Positions 40,168 to 49,845 of a DNA stretch of 53,522 nt are shown piece by piece. Every line of letters starts with the position of its first letter. Within the stretch, counting starts at the first letter, position 1. The notes below the pieces were generated by a model. That model made no database searches. It saw nothing but the letters and a program-made list of their open reading frames with translations, and was not told where the DNA came from. Position numbers and translations under genes: made by a program. Source of the stretch: Candidatus Paralachnospira avium (GTDB taxonomy: Bacteria; Bacillota; Clostridia; Lachnospirales; Lachnospiraceae); the NCBI GenBank assembly GCA_904420245.1, contig CAJFUL010000071.1, forward strand, positions 1 to 53,522, in the 5' to 3' direction.

Positions 40168-41109
40168 ATGAAGACAAGGGTTACGGAGCTTTTAGGAATT
40201 ACATATCCCATTTTCCAGGGCGGTATGGCATGGGTGGCGGAGTACCATCTGGCGGCGGCCGTTTCCGAGGCCGGCGGCCTGGGGATCATCGGCTGCGCCA
40301 ACGCTCCGGCGGAATGGGTGCGGGAGCAGATCCGGAAGGTCAAGGAGATCACGGAGAAGCCTTTCGGCGTCAATGTGATGCTCTTAAGCCCCTATGCGGA
40401 GGAGGTGGCCAGGGTCATCGCGGAAGAAGGCGTCAAGGTGGTGACCACAGGCGCCGGAAATCCGGAGAAATACCTGGATATGTGGAAAGCATCCGGGGCC
40501 AGGGTGATCCCGGTGGTGGCTTCCGTGGCGCTGGCAAAGAGGATGGAGCGCTGCGGAGTGGATGCGGTGATCGCCGAGGGCTGTGAGTCCGGCGGCCATA
40601 TCGGAGAGCTGACCACCATGACGCTGGTGCCCCAGATCGTGGATGCCGTGGAGATCCCCGTGATCGGAGCAGGCGGCGTCGGCGACGGGAGAGGCATGGC
40701 GGCCATGTTCATGCTGGGAGCCGAAGCTGTCCAGATCGGCACCCGCTTCGTGGTGGCCAAAGAATCCCAGGTCCATGAAAATTATAAGCAGAGGATCATC
40801 GGCGCCAAGGACATCGACAGTGTGGTGACGGGACGCAGCACCGGCCATCCTGTACGGCTGATCCGCAATAAGATGACCAGGGAGTACCTGCGTCTGGAAA
40901 AGGAAGGCGCTTCCTTTGAGGAAATGGAGAATCTGACCATCGGCGGCCTGCGCCGGGCCGTGGTGGAAGGCGATGTGACAGAGGGCAACGTGATGGCGGG
41001 TCAGATCGCGGGCCTGATCAAGAAGGAGCAGAGCTGCCGGGAGATCATGGAAGAGCTGATGAGCGAGACGGAAGCGCTGTTCGGGAGATGCAGCCAATGG
41101 GTAAGATAG
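40168..41109 (+). CDS. fabK: Enoyl-ACP reductase II (FMN-dependent)
   Basis: The 313-residue FMN-dependent TIM-barrel reductase carries out the last step of the elongation cycle. Visible are the N-terminal ITYPIFQGGMAWV, the EGCESGGHIGE loop and the phosphate-binding IGAGGVGDGRGMAAMF with ALGAEAVQIGTRF-like end. FabK replaces FabI in streptococci and many Clostridia, and no FabI is seen here. It overlaps fabD by 13 bases. Confidence 0.92.
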   Translation: MKTRVTELLGITYPIFQGGMAWVAEYHLAAAVSEAGGLGIIGCANAPAEWVREQIRKVKEITEKPFGVNVMLLSPYAEEVARVIAEEGVKVVTTGAGNPEKYLDMWKASGARVIPVVASVALAKRMERCGVDAVIAEGCESGGHIGELTTMTLVPQIVDAVEIPVIGAGGVGDGRGMAAMFMLGAEAVQIGTRFVVAKESQVHENYKQRIIGAKDIDSVVTGRSTGHPVRLIRNKMTREYLRLEKEGASFEEMENLTIGGLRRAVVEGDVTEGNVMAGQIAGLIKKEQSCREIMEELMSETEALFGRCSQWVR

Positions 41110-42014
41110 CGTATATATTTCCCGGCCAGGGAGCCCAGAAGGCGGGCATGGGAAAGGATTTCTATGAAAACAGCCGGGCCGCCAGGGAGATGTTCGACCG
41201 GGCGGGAGAGCTGCTGGGTCTGGATATGAAGGCGCTGTGCTTTGAGGAAAACGACAGGCTGGACATCACGGAATACACCCAGGCGGCCATGGTGACCACC
41301 AGTCTTGCCATGACGGCGGAGATGGAGGAGCGGGGCCTTCCCAGACCGGATGTGACGGCCGGCCTCAGCCTGGGAGAATACTGCGCCATGGCGGCGGCAG
41401 GCGTGATGGCGCCGCTTGATGCGGTGCGGGCCGTGCGCCGCAGGGGCATCCTCATGCAGGAGGCCGTTCCGGCGGGGCAGGGAGCCATGTCGGCTGTCCT
41501 GGCCATGAAGGCGGAAGCGGTGGAGCAGGCGATCTCCTCCATAGAGGGCGTGCAGATCGCCAATTACAACTGTCCGGGACAGCTTGTGATCTCCGGAAGG
41601 ACGGCGGCCGTGGAGGAAGCGGAGGAAGCTCTCCGGGCGGCAGGGGCCAAGCGGGTGGTCAGGCTCAATGTCAGCGGGCCTTTTCATTCGCTGCTTTTGA
41701 AGGAAGCCGGGGAAAAGCTCTATGAAGAGCTCCAGAGCATCCCGGTCATGGAGCATGAGATCCCTTATGTGGCCAATGTCACGGCACAGTATGTATACGG
41801 CACGGAAGAGGTGCGCGGGCTTCTGCGGCAGCAGGTGTATTCTCCCGTGAAATGGCAGCAGAGCGTGGAAGCCATGATCGCCGGAGGCGTGGATACCTTT
41901 GTGGAGATCGGACCGGGAAAGACGCTTTCTTCTTTCATCCGGAAAATATCCAGAGATGTAAAAGTCTTTAACGTGGAGAAATGGGAGGACTTGGACAGAG
42001 CATGGAATCAATGA
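41097..42014 (+). CDS. fabD: Malonyl-CoA:ACP transacylase
   Basis: The 305-residue enzyme loads malonate onto ACP. It has the FPGQGAQ start, nucleophile Ser91 in GLSLGEY, His197 in SGPFHSLLL and a later GPGKTLSSF. The ATG at 41097 has GGGAG at suitable distance; another in-frame ATG lies three codons upstream. Its stop overlaps the fabG start region. Confidence 0.93.
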   Translation: MGKIAYIFPGQGAQKAGMGKDFYENSRAAREMFDRAGELLGLDMKALCFEENDRLDITEYTQAAMVTTSLAMTAEMEERGLPRPDVTAGLSLGEYCAMAAAGVMAPLDAVRAVRRRGILMQEAVPAGQGAMSAVLAMKAEAVEQAISSIEGVQIANYNCPGQLVISGRTAAVEEAEEALRAAGAKRVVRLNVSGPFHSLLLKEAGEKLYEELQSIPVMEHEIPYVANVTAQYVYGTEEVRGLLRQQVYSPVKWQQSVEAMIAGGVDTFVEIGPGKTLSSFIRKISRDVKVFNVEKWEDLDRAWNQ

Positions 42015-42745
42015 GCAGAGTAGCGGTGGTGACCGGAGCGTCCAGGGGCATCGGAAAAGCCATTGCCCTGGGGCTTTCCAGGACGGGAGCTTTTGTGGTC
42101 GTCAATTACAACGGTTCTGCCGAGAGGGCCGCGGAGACGGTACAGGAGATCCGGGAAGCAGGAGGCCAGGCGGAGGCGGTGCGCTGCGACGTATCGGATT
42201 TTGAGGCGGCTGGGGAGTTCTTAAAAGAAGTGGTCCGTAAATACGGCCGCATCGATATCCTTGTCAATAACGCCGGGATCACAAAAGACGGCCTCCTCAT
42301 GAAAATGCCGGAGGAGGATTTTGACCAGGTGCTGCGGGTGAACCTGAAGGGAGCCTTCAACTGCATCCGCCATGCATCCAGGCAGATGTTAAAGCAGAAG
42401 AGCGGCCGGATCATCAATATCTCTTCGGTGTCCGGCGTCATGGGAAATCCCGGCCAGGCCAATTACTGCGCTTCCAAGGCGGGGATCATCGGCCTCACCA
42501 AATCGGCGGCCAGGGAGCTGGCCTCCAGAGGGATCACGGTAAACGCTGTCGCGCCGGGGTTTGTGGATACGGAGATGACCCAGGTGCTGTCCCAGCAGGT
42601 GCGGGAGAGGGCGGAGGCCCAGATCCCCCTGGGACATTTTGGAAGACCGGAAGATATTGCCGCCGCCGTTTTGTTTCTGGCGTCGGAGGAAGCCGGATAT
42701 GTGACAGGTCAGGTGCTCTGCGTAGACGGCGGCATGGCCATGTAG
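42002..42745 (+). CDS. fabG: 3-oxoacyl-ACP reductase
   Basis: The SDR-family enzyme reduces beta-ketoacyl-ACP with NADPH. The cofactor loop is TGASRGIG, NNAG is at about 89-92, and the catalytic set is Ser142, Tyr155, Lys159 (SSVSG, NYCASK). Two starts are possible: 42002 (GGGAGG at 13 bases; 247 residues, matching the usual leader length before the first strand) or 42011 (ATGA overlap with fabD). The first is preferred. Confidence 0.93.
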   Translation: MESMSRVAVVTGASRGIGKAIALGLSRTGAFVVVNYNGSAERAAETVQEIREAGGQAEAVRCDVSDFEAAGEFLKEVVRKYGRIDILVNNAGITKDGLLMKMPEEDFDQVLRVNLKGAFNCIRHASRQMLKQKSGRIINISSVSGVMGNPGQANYCASKAGIIGLTKSAARELASRGITVNAVAPGFVDTEMTQVLSQQVRERAEAQIPLGHFGRPEDIAAAVLFLASEEAGYVTGQVLCVDGGMAM

Positions 42746-42763
42746 GAGATTGGAGAGAAGACC

Positions 42764-44008
42764 ATGGGAAGAAGAGTTGTTGTAACCGGGCTGGGTGCCA
42801 TCACCCCCATCGGCAATACCGCGGGAGAATTTTGGAATGGGATCAAGAACGGCCAGGTGGGGATCGGGGAGATCACCAGGTTCGATACTGCGGATTATAA
42901 AGTGAAGCTGGCGGCGGAGGTCAAAGGTTTTGACCCCAAGGACCATATGGATTTCAAGGCGGCCAAGAGGATGGAGCTGTTCAGCCAGTACGCGGTGGCG
43001 GCGGCAAAAGAAGCTTTTGCGGATGCCGGCCTTGATCTGGAAAAGGAGGATCCCTACCGGGTCGGCGTGAGCATAGGCTCCGGGATCGGGAGCCTCCAGG
43101 CCATGGAACGGGAGCATAAAAAGCTTTTGGAAAAAGGACCCGGCCGGGTGAATCCTCTGCTGGTGCCGCTGATGATCTCCAACATGGCGGCAGGCAACGT
43201 GGGGATCCAGCTGGGACTTAAGGGAAAGAACATCAATGTGGTGACGGCCTGCGCCACCGGGACCCATTCCATCGGCGAGGCCTACCGCTCCATCCAGTAC
43301 GGTGAGGCGGACGTGATGCTGGCCGGAGGAGCCGAGGGGAGCATCTGCCCCATCGGCATCGCCGGGTTTACGGCGCTGACGGCTCTCAGCACCAGTGAGG
43401 ATCCGCTCAGGGCATCGATCCCCTTTGACAAGGAAAGGGGAGGTTTTGTCATGGGCGAGGGAGCCGGCGTCGTGGTGCTGGAAGAGCTGGAGCACGCCCT
43501 TTCCCGCGGAGCGCATATCTACGGCGAGGTGGCCGGGTACGGCTCCACCTGCGACGCTTACCATATCACGTCTCCCGCGGAGGACGGGAGCGGGGCGGCC
43601 AGAGCCATGGAAGAGGCCATGAAGGACGCCGGGATCCGTCCGGAGCAGGTGGATTATATCAATGCCCATGGTACGGGGACCCATCACAACGACTTGTTTG
43701 AGACCAGGGCCATCAAGCTGGCTCTGGGAGAGGCCGCCGGAAACGTGAAGATCAATTCTACAAAATCCATGATCGGCCATCTCCTGGGAGCCGCCGGAGG
43801 CGCAGAGTTCATCGTCTGTGTAAAATCCATCGAGGAGGGCTATATCCATCCTACGGTGGGATACCAGGTGCCGGATGAAGAGTGCGATCTGGATTATACA
43901 GTGGGCGAGGGAGTTTCCATGGAAGTGAACTATGCCATGAGCAATTCCCTGGGCTTCGGCGGACATAACGCTTCTATTATCGTAAAGAGGTATCAGGATG
44001 GAATTTGA
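42764..44008 (+). CDS. fabF: Beta-ketoacyl-ACP synthase II
   Basis: The 414-residue elongating condensing enzyme has the catalytic Cys163 (VVTACATGTHS), His302 (NAHGTGTHHND) and His339 (KSMIGHLLGAAGG). The final GFGGHNASIIVK segment is present, so the gene is complete. It ends by overlapping accB by 11 bases. Confidence 0.96.
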   Translation: MGRRVVVTGLGAITPIGNTAGEFWNGIKNGQVGIGEITRFDTADYKVKLAAEVKGFDPKDHMDFKAAKRMELFSQYAVAAAKEAFADAGLDLEKEDPYRVGVSIGSGIGSLQAMEREHKKLLEKGPGRVNPLLVPLMISNMAAGNVGIQLGLKGKNINVVTACATGTHSIGEAYRSIQYGEADVMLAGGAEGSICPIGIAGFTALTALSTSEDPLRASIPFDKERGGFVMGEGAGVVVLEELEHALSRGAHIYGEVAGYGSTCDAYHITSPAEDGSGAARAMEEAMKDAGIRPEQVDYINAHGTGTHHNDLFETRAIKLALGEAAGNVKINSTKSMIGHLLGAAGGAEFIVCVKSIEEGYIHPTVGYQVPDEECDLDYTVGEGVSMEVNYAMSNSLGFGGHNASIIVKRYQDGI

Positions 44009-44483
44009 GCAGATTTTAAAACTGATCGACGCCGTATCGGCGTCGGGGCTTTCCGGCCTTGAGCTGGAGGAAAACGGCATGAGGCTCCGGATGACCAGCG
44101 GGAATCCGGAAATCTTCCTGCAGACGCCGCCCATGGCGTCCCAGCCGGCGCCGGTCCCGGCAGCGGCGGTCTCCGGGCAGGCTGCCGCAGAAGAGATCAT
44201 ACAGGAACCAAAAACTCCGGCCGCCGCGGAAGAAAAAGGGGGAGAACTGGTGAAGGCTCCCCTGGTGGGAACTTTTTACGCGGCGCCCTCGGAGGAGGCG
44301 GAAGCCTTTGTCCATCTGGGAGACCGGGTGAAGAAGGGGCAGGTCTTGGGGATCATCGAGGCCATGAAGCTGATGAATGAGATCGAGTGCGAATATGACG
44401 GGATCATCGACGCGGTCCTGGTAGAAAACGAGCAGGTGGTGGAATACGGCCAGCCGCTGTTCCGGATCCGCAGGGAGGGCTGA
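43998..44483 (+). CDS. accB: Biotin carboxyl carrier protein of acetyl-CoA carboxylase
   Basis: The 161-residue protein has an N-terminal helix region, an Ala/Pro-rich hinge (about 42-80) and a C-terminal biotinyl domain with Lys124 in [10 protein letters not shown]. It carries carboxybiotin between AccC and the carboxyltransferase. It is followed two bases later by fabZ. Confidence 0.95.
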   Translation: MEFEQILKLIDAVSASGLSGLELEENGMRLRMTSGNPEIFLQTPPMASQPAPVPAAAVSGQAAAEEIIQEPKTPAAAEEKGGELVKAPLVGTFYAAPSEEAEAFVHLGDRVKKGQVLGIIEAMKLMNEIECEYDGIIDAVLVENEQVVEYGQPLFRIRREG

Positions 44484-44485
44484 AG

Positions 44486-44908
44486 ATGCTTGGGATCAAA
44501 GAGATAGAGGAGATCATTCCCCACAGACATCCGTTTCTGCTGGTGGACTGCATCGAGGAGCTGGAGCCGGGAGTCCGGGCCAGCGGATATAAATGCGTTA
44601 CCTTCCGGGAGGATTTTTTCCGGGGACATTTTCCCCAGGAGCCGGTCATGCCGGGAGTCCTGATCGTGGAAGCCCTGGCTCAGGTGGGAGCTGTGGCGAT
44701 CCTGAGCCTGGAAGAGAACAGGGGAAAGACGGCGTACTTCGGCGCCATCAACAACGCCAGATTCCGGAAAAAGGTGGTTCCGGGAGATAAACTCAAGCTG
44801 GAATGTGAACTGATCAAGCGAAAAGGGCCGGTGGGCGTAGGAAAGGCCGTGGCCTCTGTGGACGGCCAGGTGGCCGTGACCGCCGAGCTGACTTTTATGA
44901 TAGGATAG
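44486..44908 (+). CDS. fabZ: 3-hydroxyacyl-ACP dehydratase
   Basis: The 140-residue hot-dog fold dehydratase has [11 protein letters not shown] near the start and the active-site helix with His48 and Glu62 ([20 protein letters not shown]). The typical C-terminal strand follows ([16 protein letters not shown]). It sits between accB and accC, an order common in Clostridia. Confidence 0.95.
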   Translation: MLGIKEIEEIIPHRHPFLLVDCIEELEPGVRASGYKCVTFREDFFRGHFPQEPVMPGVLIVEALAQVGAVAILSLEENRGKTAYFGAINNARFRKKVVPGDKLKLECELIKRKGPVGVGKAVASVDGQVAVTAELTFMIG

Positions 44909-44915
44909 GTGCGGG

Positions 44916-46232
44916 ATGTTTGAGAAGATTTTGATTGCCAACAGAGGCGAGATCGCCGTGAGGATCATCCGGGCCTGCCGGGAAATGGGGATCCGGACAG
45001 TGGCCGTATATTCGGAGGCCGACAGCGAAGCTCTCCACACCATGCTGGCCGACGAGGCCATCTGCATCGGTCCGGCCAAGTCCCAGGAAAGTTATCTCAA
45101 TATGGAGCGCATCCTGTCGGCAGCGGTGGCCATGGGGGCCGATGCCATCCATCCCGGCTTTGGTTTTTTGTCGGAAAACGCCAGGTTCGCGGAGTTATGC
45201 GCGCTGTGCCATATCAAATTCATCGGTCCGGACAGCCGGGTGATCGCCAAGATGGGCAACAAGGCGGAGGCCAGGAACACCATGGAGCAGGCAGGCGTTC
45301 CGGTGGTGCCCGGCGGTCATGAGCCGGTGGCATCCGTGGAAGACGGAAAAGCGCTGGCGGAAAAGATCGGTTATCCCGTTATGATCAAGGCTGCCCTGGG
45401 CGGCGGCGGGAAGGGAATGAGGATAGCCGCTTCCCCGGAGGAGTTTGAAGTCAATTTCCTCAACGCCAGACGGGAGGCGCAGAAAGCCTTTTCCGACGGC
45501 ACCATGTATATCGAACGGTATATCCAGGAGCCCAGGCATATCGAGTTTCAGATCCTGGCCGACGAGCATGGAAATGTGGTCCATCTGGGAGAACGGGACT
45601 GCTCCGTCCAGAGAAATCATCAGAAGCTGATCGAGGAGGCTCCGTCCGCGTCCATCTCCCGGGAACTTCGGGAGAAAATGGGGGAGACGGCAGTCCGCGC
45701 GGCCAGGGCGGCAGGCTATACCAATGCGGGGACTGTGGAATTTTTAGTGGACCGGGAAGACCGGTTTTATTTTATCGAGATGAATACCAGGATCCAGGTG
45801 GAGCATCCGGTGACGGAGATGGTCACCGGCCTGGATCTCATCAAGGAGCAGATCCGCATCGCCTGGGGAGAGCCCCTGCGGTTTTCTCAGAAAGACATCC
45901 GGCTTTCCGGCCATGCCATCGAGTGCAGGATCAACGCCAGGATGGCCGGGACCGTGACGGGACTCCTCCTGCCCGGCGGCTGCGGCGTGCGGGTGGATAC
46001 GGCCATATACAACGGCTGTCGGATCCCGCCCAACTATGACGCGATGCTGATGAAGCTGATCGTCCATGGACAGGACAGGACGGAAGCCGTGAAGAAGATG
46101 CAGAGCGTCCTGGGCGAGCTGGGGATCGAAGGCGTGGAGACCAACCTGGAAGAGCAGTACGGGATCTTTACCCATCCGGTCTTCGAGGCCGGCCCTGTGG
46201 ATACCGGATTCATAGAAAGGTATTTTAAATGA
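44916..46232 (+). CDS. accC: Biotin carboxylase subunit of acetyl-CoA carboxylase
   Basis: The 438-residue ATP-grasp enzyme carboxylates biotin on AccB. Visible are [20 protein letters not shown] at the start, the [10 protein letters not shown] glycine loop, the [15 protein letters not shown] region, [29 protein letters not shown] and [10 protein letters not shown]. The length is normal. Its stop overlaps the start of the carboxyltransferase gene. Confidence 0.96.
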   Translation: MFEKILIANRGEIAVRIIRACREMGIRTVAVYSEADSEALHTMLADEAICIGPAKSQESYLNMERILSAAVAMGADAIHPGFGFLSENARFAELCALCHIKFIGPDSRVIAKMGNKAEARNTMEQAGVPVVPGGHEPVASVEDGKALAEKIGYPVMIKAALGGGGKGMRIAASPEEFEVNFLNARREAQKAFSDGTMYIERYIQEPRHIEFQILADEHGNVVHLGERDCSVQRNHQKLIEEAPSASISRELREKMGETAVRAARAAGYTNAGTVEFLVDREDRFYFIEMNTRIQVEHPVTEMVTGLDLIKEQIRIAWGEPLRFSQKDIRLSGHAIECRINARMAGTVTGLLLPGGCGVRVDTAIYNGCRIPPNYDAMLMKLIVHGQDRTEAVKKMQSVLGELGIEGVETNLEEQYGIFTHPVFEAGPVDTGFIERYFK

Positions 46233-47935
46233 GAAAGATGTTTAAGAGGACTCCGTCCAATTCTTATATCAAGCTGAAGAGCGGACAGCCGGAAGTGCCG
46301 GAGGGAATGTGGCGCAAATGCAACAAGTGCGGCGCGCCCATCTATACGGAGGACGTGCGGGCAGGGGCGTATATCTGTCCCAAGTGCGGCGGCTATTTCC
46401 GGATGCACGCCTACAGGCGCATTGAGCTGGTGACCGATAAGGGGACTTTCGAGGAGTGGGATAAGGACCTTCCCGTTTCCAATCCCCTGAAGCTTTCCGG
46501 ATATGTCCGCAAGCTTTCGGAGACCAGGGAAAAGACAGGATTAGATGAGGCTGTCATCACGGGAAAAGCCAGCATCGGCGGCTTCGAGGCGGTCATCGGC
46601 GTCATGGACGGCCGGTTCATCATGGGGAGCATGGGGAAGAACGGGGGGGAAAAGATCACCAGGGCGGTGGAACGGGCCACCAGGGAGAGACTTCCGGTGA
46701 TCTTGTTCTGCTGTTCCGGAGGAGCCAGGATGCAGGAGGGCATCGTATCCCTCATGCAGATGGCCAAGACGGCGGCGGCCCTTAAGCGGCACAGCGAGGC
46801 CGGACTCCTCTATATTTCCGTGCTGACGGAGCCCACCATGGGAGGGGTGACGGCCAGCTTCGCCATGCTGGGCGACATCATCCTGGCGGAGCCGAAGGCG
46901 GTCATCGGTTTTGCCGGGCCCAGGGTCATTGAACAGACCATCGGACAGAAGCTGCCGGAAGGTTTCCAGACGGCGGAGTTTCTGCTGGAGCATGGATTCG
47001 TGGACGCCATCCTCAGGAGGGAAGAGTCCAAGGAGGCGCTGACCAGGATCCTGGCGCTCCACCGGGCGGGAAGCGGCGTTTCGCCTGCCGCGGAGGAGTC
47101 TGTAACAGAGATAGGGGAAGAGGCGGCGGCCCGCCCGGGACACGCGGCGGATAAGCCGGACGCCTGGGACCGGGTGACCCTTTCCCGGAAAAAGGGAAGG
47201 CCCACCGGGTTAGACTATATAGAAGGTATTTTTGAGGATTTCATGGAGTTCCACGGAGACCGGGAATTCGGGGACGACAAGGCCGTTGTGGGAGGCATCG
47301 CTTCTTTCCGGGGCCGTCCCGTGACGGTCATCGCCCAGCAGAAGGGCAGAAATACCAAGGAGAATATCGAGAGGAATTTTTCCATGCCTTCTCCGGAGGG
47401 ATACAGGAAGGCGCTGCGTCTGATGAAGCAGGCGGAAAAGTTTGGAAGGCCTGTATTCTGTTTTGTGGATACGCCTGGAGCTTTCTGCGGTATGGAAGCA
47501 GAAGAACGGGGACAGGGGGAAGCCATCGCCAGAAATCTGTTTGAGCTTTCCGGTCTGAAGACGCCTCTCCTCTCGGTGGTCATCGGCGAGGGCGGCAGCG
47601 GCGGCGCGCTGGCCCTGGCTGTGGCAGACGAAGTATGGATGCTGGAGAACGCGGTCTATTCGGTGCTGTCGCCGGAGGGCTTCGCCTCCATAGTCTGGAA
47701 GGACAGCAGGAGGGCCAGCGAAGCCGCGGGGATCATGAAGATCACGGCGGAGGATCTGAAAAAGCTGGGGATCATCGAGCGGGTGATCCCGGAAGGCGGA
47801 CAGGCGGACAGGAAGGACTGCGGGGAGCTTTGCCGGAAGCTGGCCCGCGGCTTTGGAGAATTTCTGGAAACTTACGGCTCCATGACGCCGGAGGAGCTGA
47901 CGGAAAGACGGTACCGGCGGTTCCGCCGGATGTAG
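46229..47935 (+). CDS. accDA: Acetyl-CoA carboxylase carboxyltransferase, beta and alpha fused
   Basis: The 568-residue protein joins both carboxyltransferase subunits. The beta half (about 1-290) has the zinc ribbon Cys31, Cys34, Cys50, Cys53 and [24 protein letters not shown]-like [14 protein letters not shown] and [18 protein letters not shown]. The alpha half (about 305-568) has [41 protein letters not shown] and [17 protein letters not shown] short acidic linker joins them. The usual separate accA start has been lost by in-frame fusion, fixing a 1:1 ratio. Confidence 0.94.
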   Translation: MRKMFKRTPSNSYIKLKSGQPEVPEGMWRKCNKCGAPIYTEDVRAGAYICPKCGGYFRMHAYRRIELVTDKGTFEEWDKDLPVSNPLKLSGYVRKLSETREKTGLDEAVITGKASIGGFEAVIGVMDGRFIMGSMGKNGGEKITRAVERATRERLPVILFCCSGGARMQEGIVSLMQMAKTAAALKRHSEAGLLYISVLTEPTMGGVTASFAMLGDIILAEPKAVIGFAGPRVIEQTIGQKLPEGFQTAEFLLEHGFVDAILRREESKEALTRILALHRAGSGVSPAAEESVTEIGEEAAARPGHAADKPDAWDRVTLSRKKGRPTGLDYIEGIFEDFMEFHGDREFGDDKAVVGGIASFRGRPVTVIAQQKGRNTKENIERNFSMPSPEGYRKALRLMKQAEKFGRPVFCFVDTPGAFCGMEAEERGQGEAIARNLFELSGLKTPLLSVVIGEGGSGGALALAVADEVWMLENAVYSVLSPEGFASIVWKDSRRASEAAGIMKITAEDLKKLGIIERVIPEGGQADRKDCGELCRKLARGFGEFLETYGSMTPEELTERRYRRFRRM

Positions 47936-47945
47936 GAGAGAGAGC

Positions 47946-49031
47946 ATGGAAGAAAAGAATCACGGGCCGAAGCGCCCCCGCAGACCTCTTATGATCGGAG
48001 ATTTGCGGGCGGAACGGCCGCTGTTGCAGGGGGGGATGGGCGTCGGGATCAGTCTTTCGGGTCTGGCGGGAGCCGTGGCCGCGGAAGGCGGCGTGGGAAT
48101 GATCTCCACGGCGCAGATCGGGTTCCGGGATCCGGAGTTTCAAAAAGATCCCATTGAGACCAACCTGCGCTGCATAGGGGAGGAGCTTGAAAAGGCCAGG
48201 CGCATCGCCCCCCAGGGCATCATCGGATGCAATATCATGGTGGCCACAAAAAGATATGAGGACTATGTGAAGGCGGCTGCGGCAGCCGGAGCGGATCTGA
48301 TCGTTTCCGGAGCCGGGATCCCGGCAGAGCTTCCCGGACTGGTGGAGGGCTCCTCCGCAAAGATCGCTCCGGTGGTGTCTTCCTATAAGGCCGCGGCCGT
48401 GGTGTTCAAGCTTTGGGATAAGCACTACGGAAAGGTGCCGGATCTGGTCATCGCCGAGGGGCCGGAGGCAGGCGGCCATCTTGGCTTCCATGAGGAAGAG
48501 CTGCGGGACGGCGCCGGGGAAGCCTTTGACGGTGAGCTTAAGAAGATCCTGGAGCTGGCGGCCCGCTACGGAGAAAAATACGGGAGGGAGATCCCGGTGG
48601 CCGCGGCGGGAGGCATCTTCAGCCGCCGGGATGCGGCCCATTATCTGGATGAGGTGGGCGTGCAGGCGATCCAGGCGGCCACCAGGTTCGTGACGACGAA
48701 AGAGTGCGACGCGCCCATGGCGTATAAGCAGGCGTATCTGGATGCCGGGAAAGAGGACATCGTGATCACCAAAAGTCCGGTGGGGATGCCGGGCAGAGCC
48801 ATCCGGAATACGTTCCTGCGGCGGATGGAAAAGGAAAGACAGCCCATCACCCGCTGCTTTTCCTGCCTGGAAGGCTGCACGCCGGCAAAGGCGCCTTACT
48901 GCATCACAGAGGCCCTGGTCAATGCGGCGCAGGGAAATCTTGAGGAGGCGCTGATCTTCTGCGGGGCCAAAGCCTATATGGCGGATAAGATCGAGACGGT
49001 CCGCCAGGTATTTGAGGATCTGCTGGCATGA
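47946..49031 (+). CDS. Nitronate monooxygenase / FabK-like flavoprotein
   Basis: The 361-residue FMN-binding TIM-barrel protein belongs to the 2-nitropropane dioxygenase family, the same superfamily as FabK. Features are LLQGGMGVGISLSGLAGAVA, GCNIMVATKRYEDYV, IAEGPEAGGHLGFH, VAAAGGIFSRRDAAHYLD and a C-terminal Cys-containing CFSCLEGCTPAKAPYC. It follows accDA by 10 bases, so it is probably in the fab operon. It could be an accessory enoyl reductase or a detoxifying enzyme; sequence alone does not decide. Confidence 0.82.
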   Translation: MEEKNHGPKRPRRPLMIGDLRAERPLLQGGMGVGISLSGLAGAVAAEGGVGMISTAQIGFRDPEFQKDPIETNLRCIGEELEKARRIAPQGIIGCNIMVATKRYEDYVKAAAAAGADLIVSGAGIPAELPGLVEGSSAKIAPVVSSYKAAAVVFKLWDKHYGKVPDLVIAEGPEAGGHLGFHEEELRDGAGEAFDGELKKILELAARYGEKYGREIPVAAAGGIFSRRDAAHYLDEVGVQAIQAATRFVTTKECDAPMAYKQAYLDAGKEDIVITKSPVGMPGRAIRNTFLRRMEKERQPITRCFSCLEGCTPAKAPYCITEALVNAAQGNLEEALIFCGAKAYMADKIETVRQVFEDLLA

Positions 49032-49054
49032 TGGGAAGAGACGGAATGATTTCC

Positions 49055-49083
49055 AAGAGACGGAATGATTTCCGTCTCTTTTT
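49055..49083 (+). terminator. Terminator of the fatty acid operon
   Basis: AAGAGACGGA pairs with TCCGTCTCTT around a 6-base loop, followed by TTTTTC. The left arm is part of a tandem duplication of about 19 bases beginning near 49036. Confidence 0.88.
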
Positions 49084-49121
49084 CATAGTCTGGAATAAAA
49101 AGAGAAAAAAATGGTGGAGAC

Positions 49122-49799
49122 ATGCTGAATCATCTCTGGGGAGCTATGATCCTGATCGGGGTGGTCTACGGGATCCTGACGGGAGATCCGGCGGCGCTTA
49201 CAGATGGGATCCTGAACGGAGCGGGAGACGCCGTATCTCTCTGCATCACCATGGCGGGGGTCATGGCCTTTTGGTGCGGGATCATGGAGGTGGCGGAAAA
49301 GGCGGGACTCGTGGAGAAGATCACCAGGCTCCTGCGCCCCTTTGTGGAGTTTCTGTTTCCCGGCATACCCAAGGGCCATAAAGCCAGGGATGAGATCTCC
49401 ACCAATATCACGGCCAATATCCTGGGACTGGGCTGGGCGGCCACTCCGGCGGGGCTTAAGGCCATGAAGAGCCTGGAGGAGCTGGAGGAGGAGCGGCGGA
49501 AGACGGCCGGGCAGACGGGAGCGGGACGGGAACAGGGCAGATCCGGCGCGGGCCTCTGGGGCAGGATCTCTCCGGGAAAGAGGGTCCCCGCGCCCAGGGG
49601 AACCGCCAGCCGGGAGATGTGTACGTTTCTGATCCTGAATATTTCTTCGCTCCAGCTGATCCCCGTCAATATGATCGCCTACAGGAGCCAGTACGGGGCG
49701 GCCGATCCCGCCGGGATCGTGGCACCGGCCATCATCGCCACGGCGGTGAGCACCCTGGCGGCGGTGATCTTCTGCAAGGCGATGGACAGAAGGCGGTAA
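49122..49799 (+). CDS. spmA: SpmA-like spore maturation / nucleoside recognition protein
   Basis: The 225-residue membrane protein resembles SpmA, with LWGAMILIGVVYGILTGD, a second hydrophobic span containing ITMAGVMAFWCGIMEVAEKAG, HKARDEISTNITANILGLGWAATPAGLKAM and a late segment FLILNISSLQLIPVNMIAYR. SpmA and SpmB are needed for spore core dehydration in Bacillus. Here a charged insert of about 35 residues (around 125-160) interrupts the usual sequence, and no spmB follows. GGTGGAGA precedes the ATG. Confidence 0.75.
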   Translation: MLNHLWGAMILIGVVYGILTGDPAALTDGILNGAGDAVSLCITMAGVMAFWCGIMEVAEKAGLVEKITRLLRPFVEFLFPGIPKGHKARDEISTNITANILGLGWAATPAGLKAMKSLEELEEERRKTAGQTGAGREQGRSGAGLWGRISPGKRVPAPRGTASREMCTFLILNISSLQLIPVNMIAYRSQYGAADPAGIVAPAIIATAVSTLAAVIFCKAMDRRR

Positions 49800-49812
49800 A
49801 AGAGGCTATAAT
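49783..49812 (+). promoter_or_regulatory. Candidate promoter for the DUF554 gene
   Basis: TGGACA, an 18-base spacer and TATAAT overlap the end of spmA and lie about 34 bases before the next start codon. Confidence 0.5.
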
Positions 49813-49845
49813 AAACAACAGAGAAAAAGACAGGATGGTGTACCA

